From Archivesica marissinica (lineage: Eukaryota; Mollusca; Bivalvia; Venerida; Vesicomyidae): a DNA stretch of 64,000 bases. The translations under genes were made by a program, and so were the position numbers. Below, piece by piece: positions 31,913-42,127 of this stretch. The notes below the pieces were generated by a model. It had not been told where the DNA came from. It made no database searches and saw only the letters and a program-made list of their open reading frames with translations. Position 1 is the stretch's first letter. Every line of letters begins with the position of its first letter. The stretch lies in contig CM026386.1 of assembly GCA_014843695.1 (NCBI GenBank), positions 17,221,863 through 17,285,862 of the forward strand, in the 5' to 3' direction.

Positions 31913-31977
31913 CAAACAACATAGATCCTGATCAGACGCGGCGTTACGCCGCGGCTGATCTGGATCTATGTTGTTTG
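31913..31977. repeat. 65-bp near-perfect palindrome
   Basis: CAAACAACATAGATCC and its inverse GGATCTATGTTGTTTG flank a centre, CGCGGCGTTACGCCGCG, with only three or four mispairs. Both strands therefore read NNIDPDQ in open frames. Hairpins of this style occur in mollusc foldback elements, but that is from memory and unchecked. Confidence 0.88.
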
Positions 31978-31979
31978 CA

Positions 31980-32404
31980 CATGCTCCGAATTTATTCGAC
32001 GCTGAACACCACTCATCCAAACTGACACTGCTATATTTGTGATCTACGTACATTGTATGTGATTGTGAATCTCGCCATACAATCAATGTAAATCTCTCTC
32101 AGTGCGTTATTTATTATTCAGTGCAGTAGCACCGGGCTAGTCAGCGATCCCCAATGTCATATTACGCCTGTCATATGTCAGATATTCGTATCATCCCCAG
32201 CATTTCTAACTGCTCTGATGCATTACAATCATACGAATCTAAGACGACATAATTGTATTATTACTTATTAAGTGAAGCAGTGATATCACGCTCTTATTGA
32301 ACAAGAGACACAATACTATACCTAAAACACGTTAAACGCGTGCGCAGTCTGGAATGCTATGTGTCGAGGAATGCATATAATTCCTTCATAATAATTGAAA
32401 TATG
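31980..32404. other. Unassigned DNA
   Basis: No repeat family or gene recognised. Confidence 0.4.
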
Positions 32405-32690
32405 CATAGGCACACATGTGAGATATAATGGTAAATCTGTACGATAACTCGTGTTATTCGATAAACGCTTTGTACGCATGAATGTTGACCCTATTTACAT
32501 TATTTTGTTATGTTAACAAACCGCGTATACGACGCTTGTTTATTTGTTGAAATACTCAGTTTTTGAGGCAAATATTTGGGAGAAATACTATACCATATAT
32601 AATAGGAAATTACATTCTGCAGACATTTGCGTTTTCACTGATGTAGTGTCGCTTTAAGCATTATGATGTAGTGTCACTTTAAGCATTATT
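32405..32690. repeat. Dispersed repeat, uninterrupted copy
   Basis: It contains in one piece the blocks that are split at 13670-13735 and 14395-14560. It ends GATGTAGTGTCGCTTTAAGC, which is repeated once more about 30 bp on. The same end is seen at 41278-41297 and resembles the reversed end of the TTAA element (GATGTAATGCTGCTTTAA), hinting at a related DNA transposon. Confidence 0.72.
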
Positions 32691-33028
32691 TGATATTGTT
32701 TCATGAGATGGTTCTGAAAGTGTTCACGTCTTCATGCATCTTAATGCACTTGTATGTCTGGACAATCGACTGCATGAATGGATCTATACGTCTTCTTTAA
32801 TGGACTGTGTTGGCGTATCACTTCCACTCTAACAGAGCAAACAGCACAGCCAGTAACGTTTGTTCCACATACCACCGGCCATTAATAACAAACCAGTTTA
32901 ATCCTCTCTATATATAGACCACTATTCAATGACGTCACGCGGAAGTGCTGCATTCTTTATGAAATATGATTTTTATTTTGCACCGGTAGGAGGAGGAGTA
33001 GTTAACGCATTATGAATATTGTTCTGTT
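32691..33028. other. Unassigned DNA
   Basis: Nothing recognised. Confidence 0.4.
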
Positions 33029-33257
33029 TATACAAATATATTTTAGCTCGATTGTGAAACAAGTTCTTATAGCTTATATTAATCACTATCGAGACCTCAT
33101 TCCTGATGGAATCCATCGCCACGAGGGAGAGAGAAGAGGCAACGTGGAAATTAAATGCCTTGCCTAAGGGCACACTCGTAACAGCTCCAGCGGGGCTCGA
33201 ACTCCGGACCTTTCGCACCTGAAGCGAACGCGCACCCACTGCGCTATCACGACTTCC
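33029..33257 (-). mobile_element. SINE-A, full length, with 11-bp target duplication
   Basis: ATTGTTCTGTT occurs at 33018-33028 and 33263-33273. Tail, body, B box and head (reverse GGAAGTCGTGATAGCGCAGT) are intact, so this is one of the youngest A copies. Confidence 0.94.
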
Positions 33258-33737
33258 ACAAGATTGTTCTGTTCTGTTCTATATGCATATAATTATACGA
33301 CCACGTTTCCTGCTTGCTAGATGTAGGTCACTATGTCACGTAGGTGAAGGACATAAGGGAGTATGCATTATTAACGATGCTAATATTAGTATCTCGGTTA
33401 CAGTTGCCGAGAACAAGCACGTGGCAACTGTCTGGAAGTTAGATAGTATGACGATGAAGACAACACATCGATAACTATGCTAACCGGTGCATGAAGTTCA
33501 TGTCAGTTTGACCTGGATTTCAGGTCAGATTGATCTGGAGCAACTCTCTTAGACTGAGTTATTGGCATATACTCGGAAACAGGCTTGACCTGTTCCGAGA
33601 ATTATGTCTCTGTAGCGATATGTACATCCATATTGTAGACCATAAAGCAAGAATTTATGATAACTATTTATCAAATATAAGACTTATATACACATTCATG
33701 TCATCGGATATAATACCAGCCTATTCATCAACTGTAT
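33258..33737. other. Unassigned DNA
   Basis: Open frames of 63-82 codons without recognisable features. Confidence 0.4.
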
Positions 33738-34100
33738 GTATACTAGAGGACACTACGGATAAGTGTGTTTTTACCTGAATAACAATAACTATATAAATAC
33801 ATAGTTTTAAACATTTTGGAATATTTTTAGTTGTTCAGTTTGTGTTTTGTAATAAAGATGTGATATATCTTTGTCCTTTGATGGAATCCTTCGTATTTCG
33901 TTTTCATGTAATACTAATCATATAATGTAGGTGTGCGTTTTCTATGTTCTCTAGTATATACTGTAGGTGTGCGTTTTCTATGTCCTCTAGTATATAATGT
34001 AGGTGTGCGTTTTCTATGTCCTCTAGTATATAATGTAGGTGTGCGTTTTCTATGTCCTCTAGTATACAATGTAGGTGTGCGTTTTCTATGTCCTCTATAT
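33738..34100 (+). mobile_element. 36-bp-satellite element, copy 2 (core plus five monomers)
   Basis: It begins with an inverted partial monomer (GTATACTAGAGGACA, 33738-33752). The core follows at 33753-33920 (TTTGTGTTTTGTAATAAAGA, TTGATGGAATCC, GAAAACG-type end), then about five 36-bp monomers in plus orientation. It is the mirror image of 6444-6853. The inner part of the inverted monomer has been lost. Confidence 0.75.
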
Positions 34101-34207
34101 CTAACGTATAATTCGGCGACCTTATTGAATGGAACTTATACAGCTTGTGTTCAAATAGAATTAAGCAGATGCTTTGACTATTAAATGTAAACTGAAGCGA
34201 TAGTGAT

Positions 34208-34406
34208 GGAAGTCGTGACAGCGCAGTGGTAGTGCGAACGGCCCGGAGTTCGAACCCCGCTGGAGCTGCAATGCATTTAAAGTTACGATGCATCTTCTTT
34301 CTCCCTCTTGGCGACGGATTCCATCAGGAATGAGGTATCGAGTGTGATTAATATAAGTTGTAAGAACTTGTTTGGCGATCGAGCTAAAACAAATGTGTAT
34401 AAACTA
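34208..34406 (+). mobile_element. SINE-A with internal deletions
   Basis: GGAAGTCGTGACAGCGCAGT, a B box at GAGTTCGAACCCC, a shortened middle (the CCTTAGGC block is lost), then GGAATGAGGTATCGAGTGTG and the tail. Confidence 0.88.
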
Positions 34407-34502
34407 ATACACTAAATGTGAGTGTACATGCTTTGATCAACAGCTCAGTCAATGTCTTTGTCGTGCTCCAGGAACTGGTACTTCAGTTAGAGACGTAGTT
34501 AA

Positions 34503-34736
34503 CCCATTCAACCCCAAGTAACTGACATGGACTGGTCCATGATATTTTTTAGACCAACCAATTAACAAGAAAATTACATTTGGACCAGTTCATTTATCAA
34601 AATGGGCAATTTTGTCTAAAAATAGTAATATTACTGGCAACAAGTTCAGATCCTCATCAGACAGCTCATTACGTGCCGGTTCATCTGGATCTACACTTTA
34701 TCTAAGCCTGTTTAGAGGTTTGTCGTGTTGAATTGG
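34503..34736. mobile_element. 234-bp TTAA-flanked MITE
   Basis: TTAA at 34499-34502 and 34737-34740. The ends are CCCATTCAACCCCAAG and, reversed, CCAATTCAACACGACA, matching at about 11 of 16. It fits a piggyBac-like target and terminus, but the inverted repeat is short. Confidence 0.65.
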
Positions 34737-34828
34737 TTAATGTTGTCATGCTATTGCAAACGTAAATGTTGTCCCATGTTAAGATACACATTATGTAGAG
34801 GATATAAGCCGAATACGATGCAATATGT

Positions 34829-34886
34829 AAAATATTGGACTGTGTGAGGCACGTAGCGCCGAAGACAGTACCAATATCTTACATAA
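34829..34886. repeat. Short inverted repeat
   Basis: ATGTAAAATATTGG and the reverse of CCAATATCTTACAT pair at 13 of 14 positions around a 30-bp loop. Confidence 0.7.
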
Positions 34887-34894
34887 TGGATCCG

Positions 34895-35085
34895 TTTGAA
34901 GCTTATATCTTACTTAAAATACACACTTATATAACACGATCTTACTAATTAAAATTGTTAATTTCGTACATTTACGCGTAGAATTTAATATAATACTCCG
35001 GCCTTTTGACAGTAGTCCAATATTTATAATAATGGACTGCAAGTACAAAGGTATGACGTTCCGATAGTGTTTTAAAATTAGATAT
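34895..35085. repeat. Dispersed repeat, copy 2 (partner 22336-22510)
   Basis: Same orientation and block order as the first copy, about 80-85 percent alike by eye. Confidence 0.75.
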
Positions 35086-35133
35086 ATGCTTCCGAGTTTC
35101 ACTATTTCGAGGACAATCGTGGGGGATTTATTT

Positions 35134-35384
35134 AGTTTATACAAATTTATTTTAGCTCGATTGCGAAACAAGTTATTTCAACTTATATAAATCACTCTCG
35201 AGACCCCATTCCTGATGGAATCCATCGCCACGAGGGAGAAAGAAGAGGCAACGTGGAATTTAAATGCCTTGCCTAATGGCACAATCGTAACGGCTCCAGT
35301 GGGACTCGAACTCCGGACCTTTCGCACCTGAAGCGAACGCGTATCCACTGCGCTATCACGACTTCCTGCGCTATCACGACTTCC
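35134..35384 (-). mobile_element. SINE-A with 12-bp target duplication and doubled 5' end
   Basis: GGGGATTTATTT flanks it at 35122-35133 and 35390-35401. The head sequence TGCGCTATCACGACTTCC (plus strand) is present twice in a row at 35349-35384, an extra 18 bp probably made by template slippage as reverse transcription finished. Confidence 0.93.
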
Positions 35385-35464
35385 ACGACGGGGATTTATT
35401 TGTTATGTATTCGGGGTTTAAAGTCGCACCAACAGCTTAGATCCTATGGCGACTCTCCGGCTAT

Positions 35465-35545
35465 TATTGGCGGTGTAGGAAGATCCCGGACGCCAGGGTA
35501 GAACCACCTATTTCCCGCAAGCCAGCTTTCTCGCATGACATAATT
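35465..35545 (-). mobile_element. SINE-F fragment
   Basis: On the minus strand TGGCTTGCGGGAAATAGGTG and GTTCTACCCTGGCGTCCGGG match the SINE-F body. Confidence 0.65.
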
Positions 35546-35785
35546 CGACAACACAATAGGGATTGGTAACTACATCTGTTTGGAGTTTGAAGGTTTGATT
35601 TGAAGTCAATGACCGTAGCCAGGTTGGAGACAGGTAATGATACCAGAGTGGGTGTTTTATGCAATGTGTGTAATTGGAATGCAGTTGATGACGAGTGTAC
35701 CTGTTTTTTTAAAATACTGTCTTGGAGAGAACTGAACCGCTCATTTAAAATATATTGTAAGTTCATTCTCTCATATAAAAAGTAA

Positions 35786-36275
35786 AAGTGTTTGTTTATT
35801 ATAGTGTCAGCCCTATTTATAGGGCCAGCCATATCTGACTTATGAGACACCTTTTTTATGAACATCAGTACTTCCCGAATCCTATGCTTGTATGCCAGGC
35901 GCCAGGCTGGTACTGTACGTTTAGGATAACTTGACAGTGACGTCACTCAATATTTACTCCCGTTGGCTATACAACACAAGTCAGGTAAATCGGCACCCTT
36001 GCGCTAATCAGTAAGCGGTGTTTCTGATTAAAAATTAAAAATACATTATCATTATATCGATAACTGTAAATTTACCTGAATTACCTGTACTGATAGGTAT
36101 AGCCCTTGTACGTCACTGTCAAGTTATCCTAAACGTCAGTAGGCAATCGGTAAACATTATTTTATTAGTTGGCGGCTCACCAACCGGCCATATCAGAACG
36201 AACCCCTGACGATATTCGAACCTTCGACCTCCCGCTCCGTAGGCGGACGCCTTAACCACTAGGGCACGGAGACGG
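35786..36275 (-). mobile_element. SINE-E, full length, split by a 227-bp element
   Basis: On the minus strand the head GTGCCCTAGTGGTTAAGGCG, then TCCGCCTACGGAGCGG, has a CTACGGA loop reading ACG, tRNA-Arg-like, with a B-box region at GAAGGTTCGAATATC. The body GCCGCCAAC and TTACCGATTGCCTA is interrupted at 35913-36139. It ends with the GGCTGGCCCTATAAATAGGG hairpin and an A/T tail. Confidence 0.85.
35913..36139. mobile_element. 227-bp TA-flanked MITE nested in SINE-E
   Basis: Both ends carry ACGTTTAGGATAACTTGACA and continue GTGACGT in inverted orientation, 27 bp identical. The outermost bases are CTGT and CTG next to a duplicated TA (35911-35912, 36140-36141). The intact SINE-E at 26491 reads GGCTGGTAGGCAATCGG at this place, a perfect empty site. 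It is Tc1/mariner-like by target, with no transposase. Confidence 0.95.
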
Positions 36276-36407
36276 TATGTATGGTATACGCTACTGTATA
36301 CACGTATGTACTTGTCCCGTTCCTATATTTCCAATATTAGTGATGGTGTCCTAAAGCTTAGTACAGTGCGTTTATTAATGGAAGGACGTCAACAGCGTTC
36401 TATATAT

Positions 36408-36573
36408 TTAAGTTTATTTAACGTCGCTACTGGTTTCCCATTTGAGCGACGGGCAATTTAGCTAACAACACATTTCCTGGGAAGACTCCAGCGGTTAACC
36501 AGTACTTGGTGCACCAACCTCCGTAAGAAACTGCCAACGTTTTCATATAAATGAAACACGGTCTGAGCGGGAC
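36408..36573 (-). mobile_element. SINE-D subtype with hairpin tail
   Basis: TAAGTTTATTTAACGTCGCT, TTGAGCGACGGGCAATTTAG, GGTTAACCAGTACTTGGTGC, stopping near GTCTGAGCGGGA. The head is missing. Confidence 0.85.
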
Positions 36574-37702
36574 TATGTCGTTCACATAGCCTGTACTTGA
36601 TTAAGCAATTTTACAAATGTTTTCATAATAATTTTAAGCTAAATATAACAATCTTGTACAGCAATTTAAAATTACTAAAGTAATAATAAATAAGTTAGAC
36701 GACACAGACAACAGTTTCCATATAAGGCGATACAATGCTCGCAATATATATTCCCCGACAGGGCAGCGAAACTGCCTGAATGTTGTATATGGGTAATTCT
36801 AACACGACCCAGCTAATAACATACATACTTGTAGAGTAAAATCTACCACGGGTTATTCTGCGATATACCTACCTTGCACTATGCTGCGCGCGCACCGTGC
36901 TTTGGCTATTCCATTTATACAATGCGTGTAAAGTTTTATGAATGAAAGTCACGTGATGTTTGTAAATACTACCGTGGGAATTCGTGGAAGTGAGCTATTT
37001 TTAGAATCAGATAATCTCTTGTCCGTCTTGTTTTTCTGTTAAGTAACGTTTCAGTTACTATTCTGTACAGTTCTATTTGACAAAATAAATAAAATTATTG
37101 ATCAGTTACAACTCATTTATGCACTAGATTGATATTTCCATACAAAATAACGTCACCACCCCTTACGCGGGAGGACATTTCGAAAGCCAAATGCAGCGGA
37201 GTAGCACGGCGTTTGAAGAAAATACTCCTTTGATTCTCGTCTAAAATGATTAGAAGTAAGTCGTGTTAGAATGTATTGTAATTCTTCGGCCTTCATGATA
37301 TATTTCTACGCATAAGAACTTCAAACTCGGGTTATTCTGCGATATATTTTATATCTTAAATAGGCGGAAGTGCATCGAATGTAGTCCCAATAACTAATAT
37401 AGTAATTTATTCTTTTTGGTAAAACTACATTTTCTTGACAGGCAGTGTATAGTTTTTGTGTGTTTTTGAGAAATTATAGGACTTGAGAAGACTTCAGACT
37501 AGTTGATAGTATAGAAAAGATGTGGTATAAGAATTCAGGTCAAGATAATTATCACATCAATTCCGGGCATTGAATATTTCTGTCGCTGTACAAACTTACA
37601 CATTATCCTCAGAATTGACGAATGGTGTTATGATTGATTTCACAGTCGGCAATTTACAGGACAGAGAATGCATACTAGAATACTGGCAGTTTGAAACTTA
37701 TA
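36574..37702. other. Unassigned DNA before the 23-bp array
   Basis: GGGTTATTCTGCGATATA occurs twice (about 36851 and 37329). No gene or element is recognised. Confidence 0.45.
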
Positions 37703-38432
37703 TATGCGGAGGACCTCGCAAGCATCATACGGAATACCTCGCAAGCATCATACGGAATACCTCGCAAGCATCATACGGAATACCTCGCAAGCATCATACG
37801 GAAGACCTCGCAAGCACCATACGGAATACCTCGCAAGCATCATACGGAATACCTCGCAAGCATCACGCGGAATACCTCGCAAACATCATACGGAATACCT
37901 CGCAAGCATCATACGGAATACCTCGCAAGCATCATACGGAATACTTCGCAAGCATCATACGGAAGACCTCGCAAGCATACGGAAGTCCTCGCAAACATCA
38001 TACGGAATACCTCGCAAGCATCATGCGGAATACCTCGCAAACATCATACGGAATATCTCGCAAACATCATACGGAATATCTCGCAAGCATCATACGGAAT
38101 ACCTCGCAAGCATCATACGGAAGACCTCGCAAGCATCATACGGAAGTCCTCGCAAACATCATACGGAATACCTCGCAAGCATTATGCGGAATACCTCGCA
38201 AACATCATACGGAATACCTCGCAAGCATCATACGGAATACCTCGCAAGCATCATACGGAATACCTCGCAAGCATCATACGGAAGACCTCGCAAGCATCAT
38301 ACGGAAGTCCTCGCAAGCATCATACGGAATACCTCGCAAGCATCATGCGGAATACCTCGCAAACATCATACGGAATATCTCGCAAGCATCATACGGAATA
38401 CCTCGCAAACATCATACGGAAGTCCTCGCCAA
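37703..38432. repeat. 23-bp tandem array, about 31 copies
   Basis: The unit ACCTCGCAAGCATCATACGGAAT varies by GAAGACC/GAAGTCC, CAAACATC and CATGCGG. Since 23 is not a multiple of three and the unit has no stop, all three plus frames stay open (260-297 codons) and all encode the same 23-residue cycle, for example YGIPRKHHTEYLASIIRNTS. That pattern argues against selection on any one frame. Confidence 0.95.
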
Positions 38433-38892
38433 CAATTTGCTGTAAGTGGGTGGTTCCGTACATATGTCCTTAATAGCAAAATTAGAAGATTAGAAGGTTT
38501 TGTGTCGTCAAAAACCAACGAAGCTATGCAGTTAATAGCAGGCGAGACTATACCATACAATTGTTGGATTTTTGCCATTTCAGGACTCATCTTATAAGAT
38601 ATATTAAATGAAAGTGTACTTTTGGCGAATATGGGAGATAGTGAACATTAACAGATGTCGACACGCCATATGACGGTTTTAGAGACAAACGCAACATTGA
38701 GAGATTCGTTCAATTTAGAAAGTGAGTGGAATACGGTTGCTTTTAAGATGTCAGATAATGCTAATGTTGTATGCCAAACGATTGAATAGCTACGGTGACA
38801 TGTGAGAAACGTTGATATAGAATAATGATACTGTAACAATGTTTATATGTGATTAGCACTGGTACATAGTTGTAGTGTCTGTGCGTGTGTAT
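38433..38892. other. Unassigned DNA
   Basis: Nothing recognised apart from short open frames. Confidence 0.4.
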
Positions 38893-39181
38893 TTTACGTT
38901 TATTTATCGTCGATACCGGTTGCCCATATGAGCGATGCCTCCTGAAGAGATTAGTCATTTTAGATTTTTGTTTTGGAGAATAGTGCAATGATACAGACAG
39001 AGACCCATTCCAGCGTCTCCTCTGGTTCTTTTACGTGCACGGTGTACAGCACAGACACGAGACTTCGGTTTAAAGTCCCATCTGAAAGACAGTTAATTTT
39101 ATTACGGTCAGACGGGGAATCGAACCTGCGATCCCTGGATTACCAGTCCAGCGTGTTACCACTGAACTACAGATCCGTCTG
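38893..39181 (-). mobile_element. SINE-C, full length
   Basis: On the minus strand the head CAGACGGATCTGTAGTTCAG, the GGT anticodon arm, and B box GCAGGTTCGATTCCCC are present. The body is complete, with a small duplication TTTTTGTTTTGG near 38966, and the tail hairpin has one change (GGTATCGACG). Confidence 0.92.
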
Positions 39182-39184
39182 TTG

Positions 39185-39320
39185 TAGTGTTGGCATCATG
39201 TGGTGACGTGTATCGTCATTTAGTGACGTATAATAACATGCAATGACGTGCGGCACCATGTGATGACATATATTGTCATTTAGTGACGAATAATACCACG
39301 AGCGTACTACATCTGTTTGT
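39185..39320. repeat. 58-bp tandem duplication rich in GTGACG
   Basis: GTCATTTAGTGACGTATAAT (39212) and GTCATTTAGTGACGAATAAT (39270) belong to two copies of a 58-bp unit. Confidence 0.75.
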
Positions 39321-39802
39321 CTATGAGCTGTACATGGGTTGCAATCACGTGACCAAGTAACACGTGACTCTGCCATCTTGTCGGTCAATGATGTAGAGAA
39401 TAATATGACGTCATGCGTGACGTCATCTGAAATATATGTATACCAGTGTGTTAAAAATCAAATGGTAATTAATCAAACCGTACACTGAACACAACAGTTC
39501 ATGTTGGACATATAACTCCAACCTGAAATAGAAAACAAAACACAATACATTGGCATATTACAGTACATGTATACAGAATTATAACACCTGTATTAGCAGT
39601 GGACATCAACTCATATTTACACTGCAATATTATGACAATATATACATGTCTCTTCTGGAAAGAAAATATTGACTTTGGGGCGAAACTACCCACAATGCCA
39701 CCGACACCTACTACATACCTACCTACTACATATGGCGAAATGACCCAGTGCAAAACGACCAGGTGCGAACATGTATTAGGGGCGAAACGACGTGAGACCG
39801 TA
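39321..39802. other. Unassigned DNA
   Basis: Nothing recognised. Confidence 0.4.
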
Positions 39803-40241
39803 ATGCATCAGTCCCACTGAGGCCGGCGGTACTACGGTTTATCCCGGAGCCTCCCGGGTCATCCCGGTTCATGGACCGGGGTGTACCGGGTGAAAATGAC
39901 GTTTTTTTGCCGAAATATCTAGACGGTCAACCGTCGAGGCCATCAAGACCCGGGAACACCCCGGGACATCCCGGTTCATCCAGGTAGAGCCCCGGCAGGG
40001 CCACGGTTCATCCCGGCGCTTACACGGTTCATCCCGGTTCGACCCCGGTTCTCCACGGTTCACCCAGGTCCATGCCGGCAGAACCCCGGTGACGCTACGG
40101 TTCTTCCTGGTTCTCCACGGCGGAGCTACGGTCCTTCCCGGTTCACCACGGTTCATCCCGGCGAGGTGAAAAAGTTTTTTGATGGCAGCACATCGCTGAA
40201 CGCTGATTATTTTTTAAGAAATATTCTATATTATAGACATC

Positions 40242-40310
40242 ATGCCGCCCAAGAAGAGTAGGAAGAGCAGCAAAAAGCAATCAGAACCGTTGTCCACCGG
40301 GCGTCGATAG
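40242..40310 (+). pseudogene. 22-codon basic open frame in the GC-rich element
   Basis: The ATG at 40242 follows an AT-rich leader and encodes MPPKKSRKSSKKQSEPLSTG before a stop at 40308. Lysine/arginine-rich starts like this resemble nuclear localisation segments at the N terminus of transposases or chromatin proteins. I infer it could be the remnant first exon of a transposase lost from a deletion derivative. A chance frame is quite possible. Confidence 0.3.
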
Positions 40311-40455
40311 CTCTTTTCCCATCCCGCTCCTCCCAGGTCCACGCCGGCAGCGGCACGATCCTTCAGGTCCTTCCCGGTGGACCTACGGTGTCAACACGGT
40401 TCAACACGGTTCACCCAGGTCGGGCTCCCCTTCCCGGTCCTCCAAGGTTCACCAC

Positions 40456-40483
40456 GGTGGTTTTTGACATGTCAAAAACCACC
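40456..40483. repeat. Perfect 28-bp palindrome
   Basis: GGTGGTTTTTGACA then TGTCAAAAACCACC with no loop, near the middle of the right half of the GC-rich element. A second perfect palindrome, CCCCGGTCCATGGACCGGGG, lies at 40570-40589. Confidence 0.93.
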
Positions 40484-40628
40484 GGGAAGACCCCCGGTTC
40501 ATCCAGGTCCATCAGGCATCATCCCTGCCCATGGCACTACGGTTCAACCCCCGGTACTCCCGGGTGCACCCCGGTCCATGGACCGGGGTGAACCGGGGAG
40601 TACCGGGAGCCCAGTGGGACTGATGCAT

Positions 40629-41865
40629 AACACATAAATATCAATAGTAGATGAGGCCAAGGAGATTGTCTCGTTTGACGATTACAAGCCTCATATCTTC
40701 CCATCGTCAATTATATATGCTATGTCATATGTTTTTTCTCAACAAACAAACATGGGAACACATATTAGAACATGTTTCCATCTCATTTTATTATACAATG
40801 GGTGGAATGATCTCACAATAGATTCTGATTATTCAGCACTTACGTTGTCGTTATTTTGTCTGTCTGATAAGAAATGTCTCCAGAGAATGTTCATAATATG
40901 CGGCTACTAAGGCATAACATAGCCGGTATATTGGTAAACTGCATCGCAGTATAGTTTACTCGGCGCATCTGGTTGTAAAACAAGAACTCAATTGCCTATT
41001 AAATAGATAGTAAAAAGTAGAAGCATACAGAGGTCTGTGTCTGTTCTGTTATACTTGCAGTCTTTCATAATATAAGTGGTCTCCTGATACCACATCCACT
41101 GTGAATAGTTATTCAAATCAAACTGAAAAACAGCAAATATATCACAAATGCAATGTTGAACATTGACACTAAGGTCAATTGTTAATGACGTCACTGTGTT
41201 TACACACTGTATTCTTCCGCCACATATACCAGTATACCCCATCAGCATCTGCAGACAATTGCGTTTTCACTTTTCATCGATGTAGTGTCGCTTTAAATAC
41301 TATATACAAGAAATTGTACAATTAAAGCGCTCCAAATTGTACCTAAATATACTACAGATTTGTTCAGCTAGAATAACTCCGAGAGAGATAATTCACTAAT
41401 ATACATGTTTACACCACATACACAGTTAGCTCCGTTTCTATCTATTTATAGGGAAACCAAGTATTGCTAATCGGTGTGAACCTTTTTAGTCGATTAATCG
41501 GAGAAAGTCCTTGACTAACTAACGATAATATAGTGATACCTAATGTTGTTATTACGTCTGAGAACGTTTCTGACTCAGTGGCGATTAATCGGGGGTTTCG
41601 CCTCTAAAGGAGTGATAAAAACACTTTTATAAGCTCTAAAATATGTACTGGAGATATAAATAGAAGTGACACACAGTCAAACGTGTCTTTGGCACCCAGC
41701 CATGGGACGCACATAAAGTGGCTGCTTAGTACAGGTGGCTGCTTAATAGAAGTGAAATGTATAATAAAACAACATATTGGAAATCTGCAAACTATCTGCG
41801 ACATGTTCGACTTAATCGTGCAGTTTTAGATTCGAGATGAATTATTAGGGTTGACTTTGACATAA
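40629..41865. other. Mostly unassigned AT-rich DNA
   Basis: Two small remnants are visible: GATGTAGTGTCGCTTTAAAT at about 41278, an end of the 32.4-kb repeat, and GTGGCTGCTTAGTACAGGTG near 41709, an end of the 16151-type element. No gene seen. Confidence 0.5.
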
Positions 41866-42095
41866 AGCTTTAGGGTCGGCTTAGAGATTATGTTTTATGG
41901 TCGGCTTAGAGATTATGTTTTAGGGTCGGCTTAGAGATTATGTTTTAGGGGCGGCTTAGAGATTATGTTTTAGGGTCGGCTTAGAGATTATGTTTTAGGG
42001 TCGGCTTAGAGATTATGCTTTAGGGTCGGCTTAGAGATTATGTTTTAGGTTCGGCTTAGTCATGAAGTTTTAGGATCGGTTCAGTCATCCAGTTT
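41866..42095. repeat. 25-bp tandem array containing TTAGGG
   Basis: About nine copies of TTTTAGGGTCGGCTTAGAGA plus TTATG. Each copy has one TTAGGG hexamer, but hexamers are never consecutive, so it is not telomeric repeat. Confidence 0.9.
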
Positions 42096-42127
42096 TATAT
42101 TATGTACTAATAGCAGCTCGTGTATTT

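Larger units (their letters stand above)
39809..40622. mobile_element. GC-rich inverted-repeat element, 814 bp
   Basis: CAGTCCCACTG at 39809 and its exact reverse CAGTGGGACTG ending at 40622 are both flanked by ATGCAT. In AT-rich surroundings the interior is strikingly GC-rich. It is packed with degenerate CCCGGTTCATCC/CCACGGTTCACC motifs on both sides of an AT-rich centre (40160-40240). Dense subterminal motifs of this kind are known transposase-binding sites in some cut-and-paste families. The superfamily is unknown because ATGCAT is itself a palindrome and the duplication length is ambiguous. Confidence 0.75.

Noticed and set aside
31807..32086. Two opposing frames sharing NNIDPDQ as a conserved protein motif
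   Set aside because: The shared peptide results from the palindrome being read on both strands.
37570..38597. Three overlapping open frames of 260-297 codons
   Set aside because: All three plus frames of a stop-free 23-bp unit are open and encode the same shifted peptide, as expected without coding selection.
41866..42095. Telomeric repeat
   Set aside because: TTAGGG appears once per 25-bp unit, never as consecutive hexamers.
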